Shown here: piece after piece, positions 14,005 through 26,904 of the stretch | Layout of the letters: each line of letters starts with the position of its first letter | Position numbering within the stretch: position 1 is the stretch's first letter | Source: Trichoplax sp. H2 | Lineage: Eukaryota > Placozoa > Uniplacotomia > Trichoplacea | Direction of reading: 5' to 3' | Length of the DNA: 64,000 nucleotides | NCBI GenBank assembly: GCA_003344405.1 | Contig: NOWV01000038.1 | Coordinates: 434,001-498,000, forward strand | Position numbers and translations under genes: made by a program | The notes under the pieces: model-generated | Told to the model about the DNA's origin: nothing | Database searches by the model: none | Seen by the model: the letters and a program-made list of their open reading frames with translations, nothing else

Positions 14005-14432
14005 TCATCTTACATTGAAAGTGTGATTATATATCTATATTTAATCCTTGTATAAAATTGTATTACAGAATTTTAGCTATTCGCTCTGCAAATTACTTTT
14101 GTATAAATGTAGCTTACTGTCTGTACCCTAGCGTTTACTACGATTTTCATTCATACTCGATGATAAAAGGGTTTGATTATTACCGGGATTAAAGTATGAT
14201 TTTTTTTTATTTTGTATATCTGGCATAAAATTTTCATATGTTCCGCTCTGTGCAAAGAGGCTTGAGTGTAGTATTACTAGTATACCTACAGTATCTACAG
14301 TTTCAAACTGTTTTCCTCATTTTTAGGATACTTCAAGTTATATACTCAAATACTATAGATATACTGTACCATGTAAAAAATGACAAAATCAGATAAAATA
14401 ACCCGTTGATGATACGTTCGTATATATTAAAA
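14005..14432. other. Convergent 3' intergenic space, APC5/VARS
   Basis: 428 AT-rich bases between converging stops, including a T run near 14200. Only fragmentary CTACAGTAT / ATACTGTACC words occur, with no cluster. No gene seen. Confidence 0.7.
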
Positions 14433-17400
14433 TTATTCTATTATTTTGAAAACTTGAATTGCCTTTTCAAGCTTTTGCAACTCCACTTGTATTTGAGATA
14501 CCTGCAAATAATCATTAAATTTGCAACTTGTTTAGTTACTACCTCACTTAAGGATATTTTGATACACTTCAGTTATGTTTAAGTACTGAAGCTTTTAGTA
14601 CCTTTTCTGCGTTTAAGGCTTTAACGTTTTCTGGTACCTAATAATAAATGGTATAGAAATTATATTAAAAGCAATAACCCCTATTCTCGGTAGATTATGT
14701 AGCATGTACGAACAATATTTTTCGTGACTGTCAACAATGGGTATCTGCCTTACCTTGGTTGATTATTATCAAAGCTTACCTTGTCGTAGTTGTCACTCTG
14801 AGTAGATTCTTGCAACTTTTGCAACTGTTCATTTAGCCTACTTTGCTTAGTACTAAGCTTAGATAATTCCTTCTGAACATCTATAATCCCCCTGAGCATA
14901 ACGTGAACTTCACACTTATCTGATACAGTGCTAATAGCACAACCTGGTGGTGTATCACCAGTCGTGATCACGGACAAGCTGAACAAATCAAAGCAGTCAT
15001 CAGCTGTCATTAGTTGTCGAAAGCAATGGCAAGGTTATCATTAACTTACTCAGATGAATAGCTCAATGTAATTATTTCTTGACGGTATTTCGAGACAGTA
15101 GAAGCGATTTCCTCGTTTGTACATTTAACAAAAACTAATGAAAGAGATGCAGTTAAGCAAAAAGAGCGATGAAGTCTACTATGGTAGCTACTGCTTCTAT
15201 ACTTACTATCGGTTTTTGTTTTATTGGTTTGATATTCCGTACGAATAGAACGAACAACACGCGCAACTTCTTGGCAAAGGTTAACTTCATCTTCAATGTT
15301 CGTATTCCTCCAAGATAACTATGTGAGTATTAGGAGACGTTTAGTAATGATTTATTTATATAATCTTAAGTAATACATATAAAACAGCAAAAATATTTGA
15401 TAATTACATTTTCTGGATATCTCGCGACGGAGATACTCGGCGGCGAATCCTTGGTTCTATTAGGTAAGCGTTGCCAAAGTTCTTCAGTGACAAACGGCAT
15501 ACATGGATGAAGTAGGCGAAGACCATGATCTAAACAAATGTATCTGCACAAGAATTAATGAGTTAAGCAAATAATAGGAGGGTATATTTCTACCAAAGAC
15601 CTGAACTTCATTAAAACTTTATACATGAAGCATTCCAGATCATTCGGTAATTTAATGATTTTGAATTAAGTGCGGTATTTAGAAATTTGACACTTAATAT
15701 CAGATAGCAAATTGGAAAAGATGAAATGGTCTATTTTTGGATACAGTACATTTCGAGCAATGTTTTGAGCTTCTTTGTTTGAATTCTGGAAAACTGGCTT
15801 CAAACATTCCTTGTAATGCCAAAACAGATTTTTTAAGTAATGTCCTCATTAAAGATCTATTACATATTTATTTTATTACTTACAATGTAGACATCGCAAA
15901 GATCGTACCACCAAAAGTTATATATGGCCGTAGTCATATCTTGAAATATGTACGTTTCAAAGCCCATATTGCAAACATCAGTGGCCATACTGAGTCGATT
16001 AAGGATCCATTGATCTATTAAGGATGCTTTCGTAAAGTCCTGCAAATGACAAGGTGGTAGAATTTTAGACCGATATAATAACTCTTGACTGAATAGTCTA
16101 TCGAATCAGCTTCTTATGTATTATATATACTTGAGTTGAAGGGATAAAGTCATTTCCAATGACACTTAGAGCGAATTTCGTTGCATTCCAAATTTTATTG
16201 CAAAACTTCCGGTACCCCCAGGTACGTCCTACATCAAGATTGATATCTCTACCTAATTCAGTTAAGAGAAAAAGAGTAAGCTTTGATTAAACAACAATTA
16301 CTAAATTGACCGTTTTAATACCTTGGGAAGAATAAGCCAAAAGAGTAAATCTTAGAGCATCTGCACCACATTCTGGAATGCCTTGAGGGAAGTCTTCTTT
16401 CTGAATTTTTAGATTATTTGTTAAGCGCGGCAGTAACGATCCGAGAAATACAGTACTTTGGAACTAGCTTGCGTAAGCAATTTCTATTTCATTGATTACC
16501 TGGCCCTGTATAGCCTTAGCTATCTCCTTTTTATCCAAATTTGAATTTCTTAATTGTTCATGCAAATCCTTAAGATAGTTATTTCACGAGTTGCAGTTAA
16601 TATATCGTACTATGCACTTTCTTCAGCAGTATGAAAGTATAAAATATATCTCGTTGTATATTAATCGTAACCTCTAAACCTATCCCTGAGATAACATCCA
16701 AAGGATCAATAATATTGCCTAGTGATTTGCTCATTTTTCTTCCATGTGCATCACGGACAATCGCATGCAAGTAAATCTATAAGCATGTATATTGATTATT
16801 TTCATGGAAGAATTCTCAATCTATTATATATACTAATTACTTCTTTAAAAGGTACATCTCCCATTAGCTTCATTCCAAAGAATACCATTCTTGCAACCCA
16901 AAAGAAAAGTATATCATGCCCAGTTTCAAGAAGGCTACCAGGATAAAATGTCTTAAGATCTAGAGTCTAATAATATGCACAAAGTTACTTTTACACAACA
17001 AGTACAGTAGTATATTATGCATAAATAATCTGATAACAGCAAGTTTTAACCTCATTTGGCCAACCGAATATTGCAAATGGGAAAAGTGCAGCTGAAAACC
17101 ATGTATCGAGTACGTCTTCATCTACAGTCAATTAGAATAGTAATGTAAGTATCTGCGTAGAATAGGAAAGACTCAAATGCTAGGAAATAAGAAAAGGGAC
17201 CTTGTTTAAGGGTGATCTTCTCTTTTGGACAGTTAAAACGATTGACAGCTTTATTCATAGCTTCATCTTCATTGTGGGCACTAAAAAATTTAACACACAT
17301 CGCACAATTTAAATATTACAAATTAATCAAACTTTGTAATAAATATCTTTAGTATTATCTGTATCATAAGTAAAACCTGATCCAAAAATGATTGTCAGCA

Positions 17401-20400
17401 TCCTGTAGGCACATGACAGTAACAAATAAGAGCATAATTAAGATAAATTACGCATTAATTTATGCAAACGATAATACTGCCTTACAGATCCATTTTTTAC
17501 ATCAGGATCATTAATAGTAACGAAATAAGCAGGAATTCTATGGCCCCACCACAATTGACGAGAAATACACCAGTCTCTACAAAATATTGTGTTTGAACTT
17601 ATTTCTTAGCCCAGTTAAAGTGCCGAATAAACTTTTTTACCTAATATTATCAAGCCATTGAAACCATGTCTTTTCAAACATGTTTGGAATTATTTTTATT
17701 CTTCCGTCTCGAACAGCCTATTTTACAGTGATATTCATCAGGTAATGCGTACTGTATAGTGCACACTCTACATCAGATATTCGATATTATTAATTTGTTA
17801 TCGTTAACCTTAGCAGCATTTAAAGCCATATCATCACATTTGCAGTACCATTGAGGTTTTAGTAACGGTTCAATGATATCTTTGGAACGACTATCGACAA
17901 CCAAATTAAATTAAAATTAAAGCTTGCATAATAAGTTATATCACAGCAATACCATTACGTTATGTTAACTAAAATCATACAAACATGGATTATTTAATTG
18001 ATCTTTTCACGAGCGCATGAATATCGAGGTACCTGCAAATAGGGACGACCATAGGATTTTCCTTTGTTTCTATATAAAGACCTTTTTCTTTTAGAGCTTC
18101 GAGTACCGCTTTACGGGCGTCAAATCGCTTCATTCCCTACAATGGATTATAAAAGTAAGAAATTATTGATGTGACAAGTAGATAGCTATTAAGCAGAAAT
18201 GCACAGAGATGATATCAGTACCTTGAATTGCGGGCAAGCATCCGTTATCATTCCATTTTCATCGATCGTCTCAATAAATGGTAGATTATGGCGCTTTCCA
18301 CACTCATAATCATTCTGGTCATGAGCAGGAGTAATTTTAACGGCTCCTGTGAGGATTAATTTAATGAGAATTTGTGAATACTAGTATTCCTTGTTATATA
18401 AAAGATCTATTACACTTGCTTACCTGTACCAAATGACATTTCTACAAAATCATCAAAAACGATGGGCATTCGTCTATCAGCAAATGGATGCAAAACGTAC
18501 TTTCCTCGGAGGTGCTATTTCATGCAATTCGATTTTATTAATATAAGTATACTAATCATATAATTAAAGATAGCTAATATTCTGCATGCACTTTTATTAG
18601 CTTACACTGTAACGCTCATCTTTGGGATGAACTGCAACTGCAGTATCCCCAAGCATAGTTTCAATACGCGTCGTTGCAACGATCAGTCGTTCATCTAGTG
18701 ATATATAATTCGAACGTTACTCTGTAATCAATAGTCCAATTTTATCTACTAAATTATTGAAATTACCAGAATCCTCGACTGGATAAGCAAACAATACTAA
18801 AACACCAAATTCTACTTTTTCATCGTATCCTGGAACACTTAGTAAAGTACGACCCGTTAGTTCTCTCTTATCAACCTGCAAGTGGGCACATGAAAGTAAA
18901 CAGGGAAAGATTATAACTTACTGCGTTATATCATATTGGTTACAAAGGTTGTAGTCAGTATATAAATCCAATTTATAAATTAATGTAGATATTACACTCT
19001 ACCTCTATATCAGCGATCGCAGAGCGCAAGATACACGACCAGTTTACTAATCTTAGGTTCCTATAAATTACTCCTTCATCATGAAGGCGTATGAATGCTT
19101 CCTTAACAGCCCTGCAGCAATTCTGAATATAGAACAATAATAATTACGAAAATTACCATACTCACTAATATTACAGACGAAGTTATTTAACTTTTAAATT
19201 AAGTATAGTTTTATTAATTGCTAATTAGGATAATCTTAACAGTAGTAGCTTACATCATCCATTGAAAAGAATGCTCTATCCCAGTCAGAAGAAGCAGCTA
19301 GACATTTTATTTGTTCATAGATTCTTCCTCCCTTTCTGTTTACGATAATAGATAAGTCTTACTTAAATAGTGCAACCGTAATACAGAAGAAATACATAGA
19401 GCATAGCTAATAAATATGATTGGGATTTAATAACTAAGTGAAAGATATTCGAATTGATCGCAAAATTAAAAACCCGGAGTGTCTTTTAATAGATACTTAC
19501 TCATGTTTATATTTCCAGACTTCTTCCAGAAATTTTTCTCTTCCAATGTCATGTCTTGTAAGTTTACGTTCACGCCATAATTTTTTTTCCACTACGACCT
19601 GCGGTATTAATTTCTTATGTTAGTAATACAATTGATAACTTCCTTAACGATTGCTAATCGATATATCGCTTATACAAACAAGCCAAGCGAATAGATTGGG
19701 TACACTTATCAGAAACTAGTAATTATTCTAGCAATATCTGTACATTATTATAACTCATTTTTTTTGTAGTTATACATACGTACTTGTGTAGCTATGCCGG
19801 CATGATCACATCCTGGATTCCAGAGAGTTCTTTGACCTTTCATCCTACGCCTATTACATTCAGTTCAATCGTAAATTTAATTTGACAATCAAGTCATTAC
19901 GGGGTTTCGGAAATTTTTTAAGTACAAATTACCATCTTGTTATACAGTCTTCAACTGAGCACATTAGCGCATGGCCCAGATGTAGAGAACCAGTAACGTT
20001 CGGTGGAGGTATACAGATCATAAAATTTCCCCCAGGAACAGGAGTCGATACATCTCCCTACACAACAGTCGATAATCCTCCTTAAATAACTGTATTTTTC
20101 ATTACGCTTGCAAAGATATCGTATAGCAGTTTGCAGTTGCTTATATTACAATTTTTAACTTACAGTATAATACTCCGGCTTGAAAAAGCCCTAGAATGGA
20201 CAATAATAATCGTTAAGATCAAATAGGGTATCTTGAAATGACAATCTCAACATAGGCAATCCAATGCAGTATATTTTACCTCCTTCATCCACCATGTATA
20301 CCATGCAGCTTCTACATAAGCTGGGCTGTAACTATCTGGGAGAGATCTAGTGATATCTATGCGGGGTAGTTTTATTAAGAAGTATTATTAAAGTATTAAC

Positions 20401-21790
20401 GATAGCTCAGTCATGAAATGCGATGGCGTTTCATTTCGACATTTGCTATCAAATCTATTTCGATACAAGTATCTAAACCATCATTGCAGCTACTATAGGT
20501 ATTTATATCTCTCCTTTTTAGTGCATTACGATGAAACTATATAAGTTTACAAAATGGTCTAAGTAGACGCTATCATGATAATTGTAATCATTGCATAATA
20601 CCTTTCTTTTCGCCTGGTTTAGTATCAATATCGTAAGAAATTTTAGTAACTTCTCTCTTCTTAGTAGGCTTTGCAGTATTCTTTAGCGCATTGGTTCATA
20701 GATGACATAAAACATTATAAATTATGTAATTAGTGTATGAAATAAACGTGAGCAAAAGCCTTAGGCCTTGGTTTGGAGTAATATTTCAAGTGCCATAAGA
20801 TAATGTATCCATAGATGAGTTAAGCTGTATACGCTCATATCACAAAACGAATGAAATACTCTCCACTTACAACGTATCCTACTCCAAATTATGTATATTA
20901 TTTTAGTCGCAATTATAATACTGTATAATAGATGGATTACATTATAAGTTCGTTTGAATGACATGATGCAATACGACGTCAACATATCTTACTCCTTGTA
21001 TACTGTTTTAGTGCGCAATAATCATAGATGATTTACTGTATATTACAAGCTGGTATATTATTTTAGTGCGTAGTTATGATGGAGAATTACTTTGTACAGT
21101 ATTATAAGCTCGTTTGAATGACATGATACAAAACGACGTCAACATATCTTAATCCATGTATATTGTTTTAGTACGCAATAATCATAGATGATTTACTGTA
21201 TATTATAAGCTGGTATATTATTTTAGTGTGTAGTTATGATAGAAGAATTACTTTGTACAGTATTATAAGCTCGTTTGAATGACATGATGCAACACGACGT
21301 CATTCACAAGCGACTATCGTGGTTTTTCCGCGTTGAGATTCAATTGGTAAATATTATATGTCTGTTTTAAGATATCTTGAACTCTATAGAATGATAGCAT
21401 AAGCAAGGATGCAAGGGTAAAAACAGCTCATTGATTGACTAATTCAGAAATTGATGTGCAACCGTCCATGAAAATAGTTGCCATTTATGTTATAGTAAAG
21501 TGCAGAACAGTATTCACTCAAGTCCGTAGAATCGATTGGTGTAATAGGGAATTTTCTATTCTAGCAGAATACCGTACAGTTCATTTTTTTTTTACCTTGC
21601 TATCGCCTCCCTGCTTCGTTGCAGCTTGTTGCTTCCCCTGCTTCTTAGCAAATTTTTCTAATTTAGCTTTTCTTTTGGCTTCCTTTTCTGCTTCCTTTTT
21701 TAACTGTGCAGCGGATTTTTCTTTCTTGCCAGTAGTGTCTGCAGCACCTGGTTTAGTGCCACTAGAGTTAGGGCTAGTTTCTGACTCCAT
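14433..21790 (-). CDS. VARS1: Valyl-tRNA synthetase, cytosolic type
   Basis: A class I synthetase charging tRNA-Val. 33 exons, coding order: 21790-21596, 20680-20602, 20356-20280, 20190-20164, 20057-19933, 19844-19784, 19598-19501, 19335-19254, 19122-19003, 18875-18767, 18694-18606, 18514-18424, 18346-18222, 18136-18033, 17890-17809, 17717-17641, 17576-17486, 17402-17377, 17280-17201, 17121-17051, 16966-16841, 16776-16672, 16568-16500, 16400-16322, 16252-16131, 16039-15884, 15809-15745, 15543-15408, 15318-15207, 15134-15050, 15003-14780, 14637-14602, 14501-14433. About 1,060 residues. Seen: Lys/Glu-rich N-terminal extension, [14 protein letters not shown] (HIGH), [10 protein letters not shown] and [15 protein letters not shown] (editing/catalytic), [10 protein letters not shown] (KMSKS), anticodon-binding [11 protein letters not shown], and a C-terminal coiled-coil arm. 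There is no GST-like domain. Phases agree except at the 15050/15003 junction, which is off by one base. Smallest exons are 26, 27 and 36 nt. Confidence 0.95.
20870..21302. repeat. Tandem repeat of about 161 bp in VARS intron 1
   Basis: CGTTTGAATGACATGAT followed by ACGACGTC recurs at 20951, 21111 and 21272, a spacing of 160-161. TATTATTTTAGT and AATCATAGATGATTTACTGT recur inside the units. The first unit is the most diverged. The array lies about 300-900 bp inside the gene's 5' end. Confidence 0.88.
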
Positions 21791-22378
21791 TCAATATCAA
21801 CAACACCGCAGTAAGATCTTGGATAAAAATACGCTAGGCCAATTTAGATATTAGTATCCTGTGATATTTTAGACCTAGAAATGTCTTTGAAATCAAATTG
21901 TTGCTGAACAATTTCACTGAGACTAAGCTTGAAGTTCGTCGTCACCTTGGTATGTGACTCTCCTTCGGTCTCCTTGACTCCTCTCCTCGTCTTAGTGTAA
22001 GAACACTTGGTAGTCCTTTTAATGCCTGCGATTTATACAGTACCGTACCGTGCCGTACCGTACAGTACAGTACTGTGTTACAGTACATTTTTACAGTGCA
22101 TCGTACTGTAAACGAAAGGCCTTAAAATGACCGTGCGAGGTATGACAGCAACGTTTACTGCATGGACTACGAACAATACCCAGTCGTCTATAGTGTATAG
22201 TAATACGTTTTAGTGATGCCGTGGAGTAAAATAGACAGAGGGTAGACTGCATGCATGGACTACACCCCTTCAACACCGTACGGCGGAGTGACCATCACTA
22301 AAAAGTAATTACACCATTCTCGCCATTCTGCAGTCTATGCACTGGATCTCTAGCGTTGGCAATTGCAACGGATAAAAA
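21791..22378. promoter_or_regulatory. Divergent promoter region, VARS (-) / PIN1 (+)
   Basis: 588 bases between two head-to-head ATGs. A GTAC palindrome cluster sits about midway (22036-22112). CGCCATTCTG at 22321 is 57 bases before the PIN1 ATG and resembles a YY1-type GCCATNTTG site, like one at a similar distance before FLOT1. Transcription starts are not determined. Confidence 0.6.
22036..22112. repeat. Palindromic GTACTGTAC/CCGTACCGTAC cluster
   Basis: Overlapping TACAGTAC, GTACCGTACC and ACAGTACTGTG words, about 250 bases from the VARS ATG and 270 from the PIN1 ATG. Confidence 0.8.
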
Positions 22379-23499
22379 ATGTCGGATCAAAACTCACTGC
22401 CAGAAGGCTGGATAACCCGAGAATCACGCAGCACCGGCAAAATATATTACTATAATACTTTAACCAATCAAAGTCAATGGGAACCACCAACGGATGCATC
22501 GGAAGACAAGGTTCGTGCCTCACATCTGCTAGTAAAACATAACGAATCTCGCAGGCCTTCATCATGGCGTCAAAATGAAATTACTCGCTCCAAAGATGAT
22601 GCATTAAAATTGATACAGGGTAAATTTGATTTCAACTAGCCTACAATTATTGCAATCACTTCTTTAGGCTGTAAAAGTAGAATCAATGACTAGACTAATG
22701 CGCTTGATCCTAAAATGATTGTTGATTCTACGCTAGAGTATTGCTGTCTTGTGACAGTTGGCCAAATATAGTACAGTAGTATTGAACATTCTGTACTACA
22801 ATATTGTTGTAGAGTACCGAAAGAAAATCGTAGGCGGTGAGATTACCTTAGGTCAATTGGCGCTCGAAATGAGTGATTGTAGCAGTGCAAGGAAAGAAGG
22901 CGATTTAGGATTCTTTGGTCGAGGTCAGATGCAAAGTAAGTCCCAATATTTCACACTATATTGAAATAGTATTAAAAGATTCATTTTCAATCGGATAACT
23001 TTTTCTTTTCTTTTACCCGTATGATACGATAGAGCCATTCGAGGATGCAACGTAAGTATGCGAGTATTTCGTGCAGTATAGCAGTAAATACTGTTTATCA
23101 GTTCAATAATGTAATCCCATACAATTCTTGCATATTGTACAGTATTTGCACTCATAGCATTTAGATTCTTTCTTTATCCACCTACAGACATAGAGTGCGG
23201 TAGCGCAAAGCTCATGCACTACAGTGATGCCATCAAAGTCTTCTCAATTTTATTAGTTGACCGTTTTCACTCGCACTCCCCTTGATGGGAAAGCCTAGAC
23301 TAGACTACTGCTTCATTTTTAGTATTGAATTTCACTAGTCAAACTTGATGCAATGAAATAGACTTGATCTCACAGACTGAAGCGCTTACTCATAGATGTT
23401 TTTTCTTTTCCTATGTTTAGGTACGCTTTGCAGATTGGAGAATTGAGTGAACCAGTTTTTACTGACTCCGGTATCCATATCATTCTAAGAACGGGATAA
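22379..23499 (+). CDS. PIN1: Peptidyl-prolyl isomerase PIN1 (WW + parvulin)
   Basis: Isomerises phospho-Ser/Thr-Pro bonds in cell-cycle and transcription substrates. Exons 22379-22619, 22813-22935, 23033-23051 and 23421-23499 give 153 residues (human 163). The WW domain occupies residues 5-38 ([20 protein letters not shown], then QWEPP). A short linker leads to the parvulin domain: [17 protein letters not shown] (phosphate-binding basic loop), [21 protein letters not shown] with the catalytic Cys, and [16 protein letters not shown] at the end. Exon 3 is only 19 nt, yet its phases fit exactly (KPFEDAT across the junctions). The start is the first ATG in frame with the WW domain. Head-to-head with VARS; tail-to-tail with POLE3. 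Confidence 0.97.
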
Positions 23500-25106
23500 G
23501 GCCTCTTTTGCAATATTTGCCAGCCTAGTTATAATATGGTATTGCGATATTTTCTATGAAATATTGTGCAGTAACCTCATGCGAAGCTATGGTCATTTGT
23601 AGAGATTTTAGAGTACAGCATGTGCTTTCAGCAATAAATGTAGCTAGTGTATGATCTTACTAACAGCTTATGAATGACCAAGTCTCAGCGAGTCATTTCG
23701 AACGCTGTTGTAGCAATAAATGCCGGAGTGCATCAACAGTGATCGTGCTTGATTTTGAGTGGACGCTCTTTGTATGTACATTTATGATGCTAGCACTGAT
23801 GTGCAAGATTACATTTTTATACAGCTAATAACTTGATATTGTTATGACTCCGTTTTGGAAAAACTTTTTTAACACACTGAACCCGGTTTTCATTTAGCAA
23901 ATATACCTGGTTATACCCACTTTCGAATGTGGCCGAATTGGAAACCATCATAACATATCATTGTTTCTGAGTTTATAAATTTTTAGTACACGAATGAATT
24001 ACTTTGCATAGTAGTCAATTTTCCCTAAATGCTACATGCTCGCTGATAGTAAAACGTAGTGCTACAATATCTTGATTAAATTTGCTTACCGTTGTTATCA
24101 GTGAAATGAATTCAACTTTGTCATAATTGAAGTCCTTGCTCACTAAGTCTAAGAGTAGCATATTTATTTATAAAATTAATTACTGTCCTCTGGTATGAAA
24201 ATATTGTTACAATAAAGTTTTGATTATATCTTCACAAGCGATGCTTCATTGTTTTTTGTATTCAAGTTAAAAATTAAGATCGAAAAGGCCATTAAGTATA
24301 TCAAGGCACTTTTTGCGCTGTCAACATGCTATCTTCTGATTTTCAGCAATTTTTGGACAAGGTCATACCGGAAAGATCATTATGCCATGGATCTTTCATG
24401 ATTTCTTAACAGTAGATTAGCATTTTCATAATTATACAGATGCTAATTTAGTAGACTGTCATATTATTGCATAAAACGAGTGCATATCCAGTAATTCAGT
24501 TGGACATTATCGTTGATCCAGTCGAAGCTAAATGCATTAGCTTGTAGATCTTGTAAAGGTATACGCAGACATTAACAACATGGTTGCAATCGTTTTAGAG
24601 ATTACGATCTTACGTGTTTGCTTTCAATTGTCGAGACGAATCAAATTATTGACATTTTAGGTACGTAAATAAATGCAATTCTAGAATGTAACTGATAGTG
24701 ACATACTGTACACTACTTTAAACGAATAGACGCAAAGTATGGCGTAACTACAGTACAGTAAAGCAGGGAGGGGTATTTTAAACCTGGTGATTGTATTAAC
24801 ATTAAAGACGCAATAAAGTGTCAATTAATTACATAATTTACGATTTAATAGATTATTTTCCGTCTTTCATTTATAGCAACTATATTAGTTGCACGAAATA
24901 CAGTATATGGTATATACGAAATGAATAAAACATTAAAAATTCTAGATGTTTACTGAAAACATATGATAGCCGGAATATGTGGCATCGCCGTCCCTTATCT
25001 CAGCTGTGATAATAATTTACATTTTCATTATATTACATAAACTAGCTCGCAATTTATAGACTTTTCATTACAAATTGATCCAAAGTCAGGTTATCAATAA
25101 CTTGAG
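23500..25106. other. Convergent 3' intergenic space, PIN1/POLE3
   Basis: 1.6 kb of AT-rich DNA. I saw no coding exon, RNA gene or tandem repeat. Two weak palindrome fragments (ACTGTACAC near 24703, ACAGTACAGTAAAG near 24751) are isolated, in contrast to the dense arrays near gene 5' ends. Confidence 0.65.
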
Positions 25107-25223
25107 TTATTCGTCTTCAGTACTGTTTTCCTTTAATTCGGTATCTTCTTCAACACTGTTCTCTTTTACGCTGGTTTCTTCAATATTTTCATCTACGTCG
25201 TCTTCCTCCTCTTCCTCTTCCTC

Positions 25224-25255
<32 letters not shown>

Positions 25256-26904
25256 TATCATTATCATCGTCATCATCATCATTATTATCATTATTATCAT
25301 CATCCTCATCAGCTTCCTTTTCGTCTAAGATGAAGATATTTAACCATATTCGTAAGATCAGGTAATGATAATTAATCAGAATTCGAAGTTGATAGCTAAT
25401 ATACTGTATTAAGTAGGCTGTGAATTAACCTTGGTCCTCTGCTTTTGATATCTCTTTCATACGCTTTTTATCCGCAGCCGCCTCCTTTTTCCCTTTCTGC
25501 TCCTTTCTGAAAACTTTAGTTATGTAGAAACTTAGCACATTGCTTGTTCATTTTAATATTGTCAGTATTTAGTAACACGAATACTTTTTCAAAATTTGTA
25601 TGTGCTTATTCAGTCCGACCTTCAAATGCAAGCTATCATAACAAGAACTTATCAAGATGGGTCTTTATTTCTAACCTTCTAGATATTCTCTCAATTTAGG
25701 AATAAACTCTTCAAATTCCATGTCTTCCAGAGCTGCGAAGATATCAGGAGCCCCAAGGGTCTTTCGCTTGGCTTTTAAAGCAAAGTTATTCGCACTATCG
25801 GTAGAGTCATTCGTTAAGGGCAGGTAACCCGATGAACTCACATTACAATAACGATATCAATACCGACAAAGAGCAACTTCATCCTGATATACCATAAACG
25901 ATTTTGACTTAATAACTCGCTCATCAGCTATATTAATACTAAGCATATTGAACTAAACATAGGAACAAAAATCTATCAAGTTTGTTTGATATCGGTGATA
26001 TTCTTGACATGTAAATTTACTGTGTAATAGATCTAGATTCTTTTCCTTTACATTACCGCAATTACGTCGAAAAGCTAGCACAGGCAAGTTTATACCTTAC
26101 ATCGAAATTATGGTGTAGTCACAACGTTATTGTATCTGCTAGTGATACTTTACTACCGTAAGTCCTAAGTCCAGATACAATTACCATATCCAGTATAGGC
26201 ACTCACTTCATCAAGTGAAATATACATCAATTCCAGGTTTACCTTTGTATCTAGTTTATCTACTAATGCAGTAACGGTAGCAGATTTACAAACAACACTG
26301 AACGACTCTATTCTACAGAATAGATAGATTTACTAAGGAAATAATTAATTTGCGCTTCATGACAAACTAAAACTATGCATTAAAACGAATGGAGTACAAT
26401 AGTTCAGTAATAACGTACAATATCATCAGCATCAATACAAATCTGTGACGTTCATATTTGGATTTATGCAAGGATACCATGATGTTGCATATAATATAAA
26501 AATGCTTGCCGCTTTGGAGACAGAAATACGTGCTTCTTTGGAGACATTAACACCATCCGGTAACTGTAAAGAGGAGGAAAGATATTCCATTTTCAAGATG
26601 AGCATAATCCATTACGATTACTCCCTTCTATAAACATAGATACTGAATAAACTGCAGGTGATAAGTGACATTTCATTCACCCTTTCATGGCAGAGCAAAT
26701 TGAGCTATACTGTATATCATTTAGAAGATTTCATGGATAGCTGTAATGTATTACAGTATATACTGCATGTGTAGTTTTATCTTCCAAGTACAGCCATACC
26801 AAAAAGTACTTCTCTATCATATGGTCAGTAAAGCTTACCGAATCTTTGATAATTCGAGTTATGACTGCAATAGGTAAATTCAGGTCTTCCGGACGCTCTA
26901 CCAT
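25107..26904 (-). CDS. POLE3: DNA polymerase epsilon subunit 3 / CHRAC17 histone-fold protein
   Basis: An H2B-like histone-fold subunit shared by DNA polymerase epsilon and the CHRAC remodeller, normally paired with POLE4 or CHRAC15. Exons in coding order are 26904-26839, 26563-26478, 25794-25676, 25513-25430 and 25324-25107; phases agree, 190 residues (human 147). [22 protein letters not shown] starts the fold, followed by [50 protein letters not shown] and KLREYLE. A basic linker (KEQKGKK) then leads to a very acidic tail of about 70 residues of Asp/Asn/Glu ending STEDE. The tail is longer than in vertebrates because of a coding triplet microsatellite. The acceptor of exon 4 is CTAAAG at 25514-25519; a nearer TTTTCAG would break the frame. 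Confidence 0.96.
25199..25312. repeat. Coding trinucleotide microsatellite (ATC/TCC)n in POLE3
   Basis: Runs of TCATCATCA, TTATCATTATC and TCCTCTTCC on the + strand encode Asp, Asn and Glu runs on the - strand. The copy number is likely to vary between alleles. Confidence 0.9.

Noticed and set aside
25075-25365. Serine-rich 96-codon frame on the + strand
   Set aside because: It is the complement of the POLE3 acidic tail; (TCA)n reads as Ser on the opposite strand.
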